A stretch of 64,000 nt of DNA from an uncultured Phycisphaerae bacterium (GTDB taxonomy: Bacteria > Planctomycetota > Phycisphaerae > UBA1845 > Fen-1342): contig CALGJV010000009.1 in NCBI GenBank assembly GCA_937928595.1, forward strand, positions 62,001 to 126,000, read 5' to 3'. This document shows positions 59,098 through 64,000 of the stretch, piece after piece; the stretch's first letter is position 1; each line of letters opens with the position of its first letter. The notes below the pieces were generated by a model that saw nothing but the letters and a program-made list of their open reading frames with translations, had not been told where the DNA came from and made no database searches. The translations under genes and the position numbers were made by a program.

Positions 59098-59766
59098 CTA
59101 CGCCACCGAGCGCCGCCGGAACAGGTGCCGCTTGCTGTGGCGACGCAGCTGCTCGGCCATCGACGCCACCAGCTCGGCGGTCGTCAGGAGTTCGCACCCC
59201 TTCGCCGCGAGCTGCCGCAGCGCCATCGTCCCCTCGCCTTCATCCCAAAACCCGCATGCGTCATACACGACCGTCACCGGCCGGTGCCGCAGCATCAGCC
59301 CCAGCGTCAGTAGCCGAATCGAGCTCTCCAGCGACACCCCGAACACGACGAACCGCCGCCCCGGCATCTCCGTCAGCAGCCGGTCCAGCTTCGGATTCGT
59401 GAACGGATCCCGATGCTCCTTCGCCAGGATCGCCTGCTGGTGCTGCTGGAGCACCTCCAGTGAGACGCACAGACAGTTATCCGAGTTGATCTGCACACGG
59501 TTCGGCAGCAGCGTGAAGCCCAGCTTCTGCTGCCCCGGCGTGCCGATCACGCACTGCGGATTCGGGAGCCCCCGCACGTCGTCCGGCCGCTGCGCATCCA
59601 CACACGACAGCACCGGCACGCCACCCCAGCGGGCCAAGGCAACCAGCCGTTTCAGATTCGGCACAATCGCTGCGGAGTTCACCGCCGGCCGCGCCCCCTC
59701 GGCCAAGAGGTAATCCCGCTGAGTGCAGACGTCGACGAAGACGTCGTGCTTGCGCACGTTCACCAC
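59098..59766 (-). CDS. Isochorismatase-like protein with Ser in place of catalytic Cys
   Basis: 222 residues. The fold is of the isochorismatase/cysteine hydrolase superfamily: HDVFVDVCTQRDYLL (Asp12, catalytic acid), an IVPNLKRLVALARWGGVPVL helix-strand, AKEHRDPFTNPKLDRLL (Lys116) and RRFVVFGVSLESSIRLLTLGL. In the last block nicotinamidase-like enzymes have G-x-x-T-(D/E)-x-C-V; here Ser149 stands where Cys is expected. Isochorismatases proper also lack that Cys, so it might be a hydrolase with another chemistry or a non-catalytic relative. The start is one of two adjacent GTG codons after GGAGGGAGC. The C-terminus is basic (RRHSKRHLFRRR), perhaps for nucleic-acid binding. Confidence 0.75.
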   Translation of the reverse strand: MVNVRKHDVFVDVCTQRDYLLAEGARPAVNSAAIVPNLKRLVALARWGGVPVLSCVDAQRPDDVRGLPNPQCVIGTPGQQKLGFTLLPNRVQINSDNCLCVSLEVLQQHQQAILAKEHRDPFTNPKLDRLLTEMPGRRFVVFGVSLESSIRLLTLGLMLRHRPVTVVYDACGFWDEGEGTMALRQLAAKGCELLTTAELVASMAEQLRRHSKRHLFRRRSVA

Positions 59767-60081
59767 GGCCTGCTCCCTCCGAATGCAGAGAAAGGGACGG
59801 CAACGCCGACCCTCCGTGGCGACGAGCGTCCGGGCTTCTTTCCGATGAGGCCGTTACGCGTTCTTCAGTTTTCTGACATGGGGCGGCCGACTGCTGCCGA
59901 CCGCCTCATTCCTCCGATCCCTTGCGGCACATTCTATTCACCGTGCAGGCGCCTTGCAACCCAAAACTGTGCGCGGTTGCGGTGAGGAGTTCGTTGCGGT
60001 GCGATGATTCGCGGAGGGACGTGGCCGTGGGGCAGTTGAAACGTTCAAACCCGATTTCTTCTCGGGAGGGCCGCCGCGGAG
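59767..60081. other. Gap between the isochorismatase-like gene and the 60.1-kb lipoprotein gene (315 bp)
   Basis: Contains complementary TGAGGC (from about 59846) and GCCTCA (to about 59910) arms about 50 bases apart, with a smaller hairpin GGCGGC/GCTGCC between them, so the stretch could fold as a structured RNA. A weak hairpin CCCGA/TCGGG near 60050 followed by TTT on the minus strand may end the lipoprotein message. No coding frame with support. Confidence 0.4.
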
Positions 60082-60582
60082 TCAGTCAACGACGACATTG
60101 TTGATCGAGACGACGATCCCGAAACTGCTCCCGGTCCCGATAAAACGGAACTCGATGATGGCCCCGCAGTTGTAGTCGTCGCCGCGCTCGAACGTCGCCG
60201 ATCCATCGCTCTCGGCGACGAACCCGAAGCCGAGGTACTGCACGGGGCGTTCCGCGCGGATCAGCCCGAGCTTGTCGCAGTCGATCGTGAAGCTCAGGAT
60301 CTCGCCGGGCGCAAGCGTGCCGGTCGCGAGCGTCTCGCTCGGGAACAGCCCGGCGAAGAAGCCTGAATCGTCGTCGAAGCGAATGTCCGGGTAGACGTCG
60401 AAGCCAGTGTCGTTGAACAGCCGCACGACCACCGTGCCGATCCCGGGGACGAAGACGCTGCCTCCGCCCGGAAGCTCGATGCTGACGCCGGGGCAGCCGC
60501 CGCCGTTCAGCATTAAAGCCGGGATCAGCATGAACGGCAGCCACCGGGCTCGACGCGTTGCGGGGTGACGCTGAAACGTCAT
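60082..60582 (-). CDS. Putative lipoprotein of unknown function
   Basis: 166 residues from ATG 60582, which has AAGGAG six bases before it. The signal peptide (WLPFMLIPALMLNGGGC) ends in a lipobox-like NGGGC. The mature part has IGTVVVRLFNDTGFDVYPDIRFDDD, LATGTLAPGEILSFTIDCDKLG, VQYLGFGFVAESDGSATFERGDDYNCGAIIEFRFIG; it is all-beta with a possible disulfide (two Cys). I do not recognise the family. The gene stands alone: the genes on both sides are separated by wide gaps, and glmM upstream is divergent. Confidence 0.75.
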   Translation of the reverse strand: MTFQRHPATRRARWLPFMLIPALMLNGGGCPGVSIELPGGGSVFVPGIGTVVVRLFNDTGFDVYPDIRFDDDSGFFAGLFPSETLATGTLAPGEILSFTIDCDKLGLIRAERPVQYLGFGFVAESDGSATFERGDDYNCGAIIEFRFIGTGSSFGIVVSINNVVVD

Positions 60583-60687
60583 ACTAGGCTCCTTTCGCGG
60601 GCGGCCGTGCCGGCCCGGCGCACTGTACCGCGGTGACGCGGGCGCCTCAACCGGCCTGGACACGGCGCCGGCGCCGAGGTTGGACGC

Positions 60688-62028
60688 ATGGCGGCAACAC
60701 TGATGGTGAGCGTTTCGGGGGTCCGGGGGATCGTCGGCGACTCGCTGACGCCGACGGTCGCGCTCGAGTTTGCTCAGGCTTACGGCCGGATCCTGGGCGG
60801 CGGCCCGGTCGTGCTCGCCCGCGACACGCGCCACGGCGGGCCGATGCTCGAGGCGGCGGCGCTCGCCGGATTACTCGCGGCCGGCTGCCGCGTGACACGG
60901 CTGGGCGTCGCGATGACGCCGACGGTCGGTTTCGCGATCCGCACCGGCGGATACCGCGGTGGCGTGAGCATCACGGCCAGCCACAACCCGGTCGAGTGGA
61001 ACGGGCTCAAGTTCTTCGACGATCTCGGCGTAGCGCCGGACCCCGCCCGCGCACGCGAGCTGGCGAACTTGCGGGCCACGGCCGCCCGGACCTGCACCAC
61101 TGCGCCCGTCCCGCCCCCGACGGACGACACCGGCGCTGGCGACCGCCACGCCGCCGCCGTGCGGACCGCGATCGAGGTCGATCTGCGCCCGCTCCGGGGC
61201 ACGCGCGTGGTCCTCGACAGCATCAACGGGGCAGGCTGCGCGGTGACGCCCGAGCTGCTCCGGGCGCTGGGGCTCGAGATTATCCACCTCAACGGCGAAC
61301 CCACCGGGCAGTTCGGCCACCGGCCGGAGCCGGTGCGCGAGAACCTCACGCAACTCTGCGAGGCCGTCCGGCGGCACGGGGCGGCCATCGGCTGCGCGCA
61401 GGACCCCGACGCCGATCGGCTCGCGTTCGTGGATGAGCACGGGGAGTACATCGGCGAGGAATACACGCTGGCGCTGTCGGTCTGGTCGGTCCTATCCCGC
61501 CGGCCCGGACCGGTGGCGGTGAACCTGAGCACGTCGCGCATGGTCGACGATGTGGCCGCCCGCTTCGGTGTCCGCGTGTTCCGCACGCCCGTGGGGGAGG
61601 CGCACGTCGCCCGCACGATGCTGGCCGAACGGTGCGTCATCGGCGGGGAGGGCAACGGCGGCGTGATCGACCCGCGGATCTGCTATGTGCGCGACAGCCT
61701 TTCGGCGATGAGTCTCGTGCTCCAGCTCATGGCCGCCACCGGACGCCGGCTGAGCGAGCTCGTCGCGGACATCCCGCCTTACGTGCAGGTCAAGCAGAAG
61801 TTCGAAGCGCCGCGCGAGCGCATCGACGCCGCCGTAGCCGCCGTCACGCGGGCGTTCGCCGACCACCGACCGAACACGGCCGACGGTGTGCGCGTCGATC
61901 TGCCCGAGGGCTGGCTGCACGTCCGCGCGTCGAACACGGAGCCGATCGTGCGGATCATCGCCGAGGCGCAGACCGAGTCCGCCGCAGAAACGCTCGTGGC
62001 CCGGGCGAAGGTCGCGGCCGGGCTGTAA
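60688..62028 (+). CDS. glmM: Phosphoglucosamine mutase-type phosphohexomutase
   Basis: 446 residues, the usual length for GlmM, which converts glucosamine-6-phosphate to glucosamine-1-phosphate for UDP-GlcNAc. SGVRGIVGDSLTP starts the fold; GGVSITASHNPVEWNGLKFF holds the phosphoserine in TASHNP; CAQDPDADRLAFVDEHG is the metal loop DPDADR; VIGGEGNGGVI is the sugar-binding GEGNGG (GEMSGH or GEESGH in others); and RASNTEPIVRIIAEA is the phosphate loop. The sugar loop leaves some doubt between GlmM and phosphomannomutase/phosphoglucomutase of archaeal style. GAGG lies before the ATG. The gene converges on the exported-protein gene at 62 kb. Confidence 0.83.
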   Translation: MAATLMVSVSGVRGIVGDSLTPTVALEFAQAYGRILGGGPVVLARDTRHGGPMLEAAALAGLLAAGCRVTRLGVAMTPTVGFAIRTGGYRGGVSITASHNPVEWNGLKFFDDLGVAPDPARARELANLRATAARTCTTAPVPPPTDDTGAGDRHAAAVRTAIEVDLRPLRGTRVVLDSINGAGCAVTPELLRALGLEIIHLNGEPTGQFGHRPEPVRENLTQLCEAVRRHGAAIGCAQDPDADRLAFVDEHGEYIGEEYTLALSVWSVLSRRPGPVAVNLSTSRMVDDVAARFGVRVFRTPVGEAHVARTMLAERCVIGGEGNGGVIDPRICYVRDSLSAMSLVLQLMAATGRRLSELVADIPPYVQVKQKFEAPRERIDAAVAAVTRAFADHRPNTADGVRVDLPEGWLHVRASNTEPIVRIIAEAQTESAAETLVARAKVAAGL

Positions 62029-62037
62029 GCGGGCGGC

Positions 62038-63318
62038 TCATTCGCCCGCGGGCTGTGATTCGGTCGCGGGCCGACTGACCGCGGGCGCGGCCTGGCTCGC
62101 GGGCGCCGGGGCGACGGACCGGGCCTGAATCCGGTTGAGCTTCAGGTCCGTCACTTCGAGCAGCTTGTCGAACGGGGCCTCGGTGAGGCGTTCCGCCAGC
62201 ACCGCGGCGCTCATCTGGGCCTTGAAGCGATACGTGGCCGTACTCTTCGCGAAATCGCCGTCGACGGCCCGCACGCGGTCGATCTGCTCCAGCGCCTTGC
62301 GAATCTGGATGTAGCCCTTGAAGTCGAGCCCCTCGACCTCGAGCGTCAGATCGCCGCCGACCGTGATTTGGGTGGCCCACTGCTCCATCACTGCCTCGTA
62401 CAGGCGGGTCGCCAGCGCGGGCTCGCGCCGCCGGTCCGAACGCGGGAACGTCGCCTCGACCAGGGCCGCCCGGGCGGCCTGCGGGCTGAACTCGTTCCGC
62501 GAGCGCACGCCGCGCCGCGTGACCGGGATCGATTCGCTGGCCAGCAGGCGGCCCGTGTCCGTGTAGTACACCTTCGCCTGCACGTCGCAGTTGTAGAACG
62601 CGGCCGGCACGCCGTACAGATCCTCGAGCCCGGCCCGATCCGCGTTCGCCCGACCGCGGATCAGAATGTGCGCGCCGGCGTCCTTGGCCAGGCGCACCAG
62701 CCGGGTCGCGTCCTGCTCGGCCTCGGCGGCCGCGGCCTCGCGTCGGCGGGCCTCCTCCACTCCCTCGCGGGCCACCAGGTCGAACCCGGCCTTGACCAGC
62801 ATCTCCTCGATCCGTGACTCGACCACCGACTGCTCGGCCGGCTGCCCGTCGATCCGCTCGTCGATCCAGACCATGATCTTCGGCCGGCCGATCTGGTCGA
62901 GCACATTCTGCACTTCGCCCCAGAGCGCGGCGACGGCACTGGGCCGCACGAGCGCCTCGACCGTCACCTCAAACGTGCCGCCGGCGCCGGGCGACTCGCG
63001 GAGCACCTTGTATTCGCTGACCACGCCCGCGGCCCGGCTGTAGATCGTGTCCCGGATCAGCTCGTAGTTGGCGACCGTCGAGTAACCGGCGAGCTGCGTG
63101 CCGGCCCCCTGCTCGATCGCCTTGCGCAGCGCCTGCTTGATCGCGTCGTCGCGGTTGTACCCCTCGGCCGTCACCGTCACCCGGCGCGGCTCGTCGGGCG
63201 GCGGCTCGGCCGGCCGCGCGGCCGCCGGCTCGTCCGGCGACCCGACCGGCTCCACCGGCTGCGCCCCGGCCCGCGGCATGGTCCCCACGATCAACGCGCA
63301 CAGCAGCAAGTGCTTCAC
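62038..63318 (-). CDS. Exported protein of unknown function (LPP20/FlgT-like N-terminus)
   Basis: 426 residues from GTG 63318, which overlaps the stop of the upstream gene (GTGA). Signal peptide HLLLCALIVGTMPRAGAQ. Residues 45-130 (RVTVTAEGYNRDDAIKQALRKAIEQGAGTQLAG, TVANYELIRDTIYSRAAGVVSEYKVL) have the 'A.G......A...A...AIEQ..G' pattern of FlgT-N and LPP20-like domains. A following part (IGRPKIMVWIDER, VVESRIEEMLVKAGFDLVAREGVEE) resembles the CsgG-type curli-related alpha/beta fold. The C-terminal third (LTLEVEGLDFKGYIQIRKAL, FKAQMSAAVLAERL) is a further secretin-like alpha/beta domain. Probably periplasmic or outer-membrane associated; the function is unknown and the flagellar link is weak. 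Confidence 0.72.
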   Translation of the reverse strand: MKHLLLCALIVGTMPRAGAQPVEPVGSPDEPAAARPAEPPPDEPRRVTVTAEGYNRDDAIKQALRKAIEQGAGTQLAGYSTVANYELIRDTIYSRAAGVVSEYKVLRESPGAGGTFEVTVEALVRPSAVAALWGEVQNVLDQIGRPKIMVWIDERIDGQPAEQSVVESRIEEMLVKAGFDLVAREGVEEARRREAAAAEAEQDATRLVRLAKDAGAHILIRGRANADRAGLEDLYGVPAAFYNCDVQAKVYYTDTGRLLASESIPVTRRGVRSRNEFSPQAARAALVEATFPRSDRRREPALATRLYEAVMEQWATQITVGGDLTLEVEGLDFKGYIQIRKALEQIDRVRAVDGDFAKSTATYRFKAQMSAAVLAERLTEAPFDKLLEVTDLKLNRIQARSVAPAPASQAAPAVSRPATESQPAGE

Positions 63319-64000
63319 GGCGTCGCCCTTTCCGCCGGCCGCGCCGGCGCAACCTCTTCGAGTTTCATTTTGCGACGGACGATCTCCCACAGCCGACGCA
63401 GCGGCAGTTCGACCGTCGCCTCCACGGTGCCGTCCGACAGCAGCCGCGGCGGGCCCGTGAGCCGCGCTCCGCTGAGGAACAACACGATGTCGTCCTTCAA
63501 GTCCTGGTGGTACGCGACGAATGCGCCGACGGTGACATCCCGCTGAATGACCAGCGCCTCGACCTGCCGCGCGAGCTGCTCGATCGCCAGCACCCGGGCC
63601 GCCTCGGCCAGCGGAGCCGGCGCACTGGTCGGGGCCGAGGTCGGCATGCCGCCCGTGTCCTCCGGCCGCACGCGTCCCGTCGCGCTCAGGCTCGTCTCGA
63701 CCCACGCCGGCAGGTCGTACTCGGCCAGAATTCCCGCCGAGCGCACCACCGTCGCGCTCGGCGGAGCGGCCAGGCCCGTGCCCACCAGCTCGGACCGGCC
63801 CGCGGCCAGGACCATCTCCCGGAAATCGGCGACCGCGAACTCGTCGCCCTGATAGTGCTCCTGGTGCGCCCGCGTCAGAATCCGCAGCAGCTCCCGCAGG
63901 TCCAACCGGGCTTCCGCGACGGCCACCTGGTCGGGCGCGAACTGCACACGGGTCGTCGCGGACTGCTCGATGCCGCGCGCGACGGCCGCGCGCACCGCCT
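63315..64000 (-). CDS. LPP20-like exported protein (start outside window)
   Basis: The frame is open to the right edge, so the N-terminus is missing; at least 228 residues are present. AEARVLAIEQLARQVEALVI-like text (AARVLAIEQLARQVEALVIQ) and DLKDDIVLFLSGARLTGPPRLLSDGTVEATVELPL follow the LPP20 lipoprotein-family pattern: an amphipathic helix, then a strand pair with an ending basic helix (RRLWEIVRRKMKLEEV). The earlier part (FAPDQVAVAEARLDLRELLRIL) looks like another domain. The stop overlaps the next gene's start by four bases (GTGA), so the pair is translationally coupled and likely forms one surface or periplasmic complex. Confidence 0.7.
   Translation of the reverse strand, partial: AVRAAVARGIEQSATTRVQFAPDQVAVAEARLDLRELLRILTRAHQEHYQGDEFAVADFREMVLAAGRSELVGTGLAAPPSATVVRSAGILAEYDLPAWVETSLSATGRVRPEDTGGMPTSAPTSAPAPLAEAARVLAIEQLARQVEALVIQRDVTVGAFVAYHQDLKDDIVLFLSGARLTGPPRLLSDGTVEATVELPLRRLWEIVRRKMKLEEVAPARPAERATP

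Noticed and set aside
59746-59985. 79-codon plus-strand frame in the 59.8-kb gap
   Set aside because: Begins inside the opposite-strand gene's first codons, no ribosome-binding site, no recognisable features.
1-64000. CRISPR array, prophage, insertion sequence or defence island
   Set aside because: No regular spaced repeats, transposase, integrase, restriction, toxin-antitoxin or phage structural genes were seen on either strand.

Overview
The window is high-GC, densely coded DNA that looks like a chromosomal piece of a Planctomycetota bacterium, probably a Phycisphaerae-like lineage. Grounds: at least five secreted proteins carry dockerin-type Ca-binding modules of the 'GDxNCDGxVDFDDI' style; there is a prepilin-like protein with an H-X9-DG tail; glutamine is charged directly by GlnRS; and the cell has a Gram-negative envelope (BamD-like, LptE-like, KdsB, an alternative GlmU-like protein, SanA-like). 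No phage, insertion sequence, CRISPR array, rRNA or plasmid gene was recognised. The assignment is inference from gene content.

Layout. 0-4 kb: the end of ftsY, two metallo-beta-lactamase-fold hydrolases, and a phytanoyl-CoA-dioxygenase / Tat-exported phosphoesterase pair. 4-11.6 kb: a 1473-residue repeat-built secreted protein and a secreted GHL10-type glycoside hydrolase, both ending in dockerin modules. 11.6-22 kb: a U32 peptidase-family protein, fumarylacetoacetase, OsmC-like, CpeT-like, a secreted beta-lactamase-fold hydrolase, tRNA-dihydrouridine synthase and a KefB-type antiporter. 22-34.6 kb: glnS, a prepilin-like protein, several large secreted proteins, a DUF123 nuclease-fold protein and an SGNH hydrolase. 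34.6-51.6 kb: a tRNA-Val, the bamD-lptE-ftsH run, pyrG, kdsB, lipoproteins, a sugar-nucleotide enzyme, a sensor kinase, a CpaD/TadD-like pair and nth. 51.7-64 kb: a polyprenyl-phosphate-type glycosyltransferase, two tiny membrane-protein genes, metG, hutI, der, an isochorismatase-like protein, glmM and two exported proteins at the right edge.

Two patterns stand out. First, three genes of only 26-27 codons, each with its own Shine-Dalgarno site, encode single-span membrane microproteins sharing M-F-x5-W-L at the N-terminus. One lies at 22.1 kb; the other two are tandem at 52.9 and 53.2 kb, with a duplicated leader element and a terminator hairpin between them. Both loci abut an aminoacyl-tRNA synthetase gene. 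Second, nine genes have a -10-like hexamer 6-9 bases before the start codon and no Shine-Dalgarno site, which predicts leaderless mRNAs, while other genes have ordinary leaders with AGGAG-type sites. Other points of interest are an orphan terminator at 42.76 kb that may mark a small RNA or attenuator, a tRNA-Val with C at position 33, a REP-like repeat pair, and octamer repeats inside the 3' end of a CpeT-like gene.
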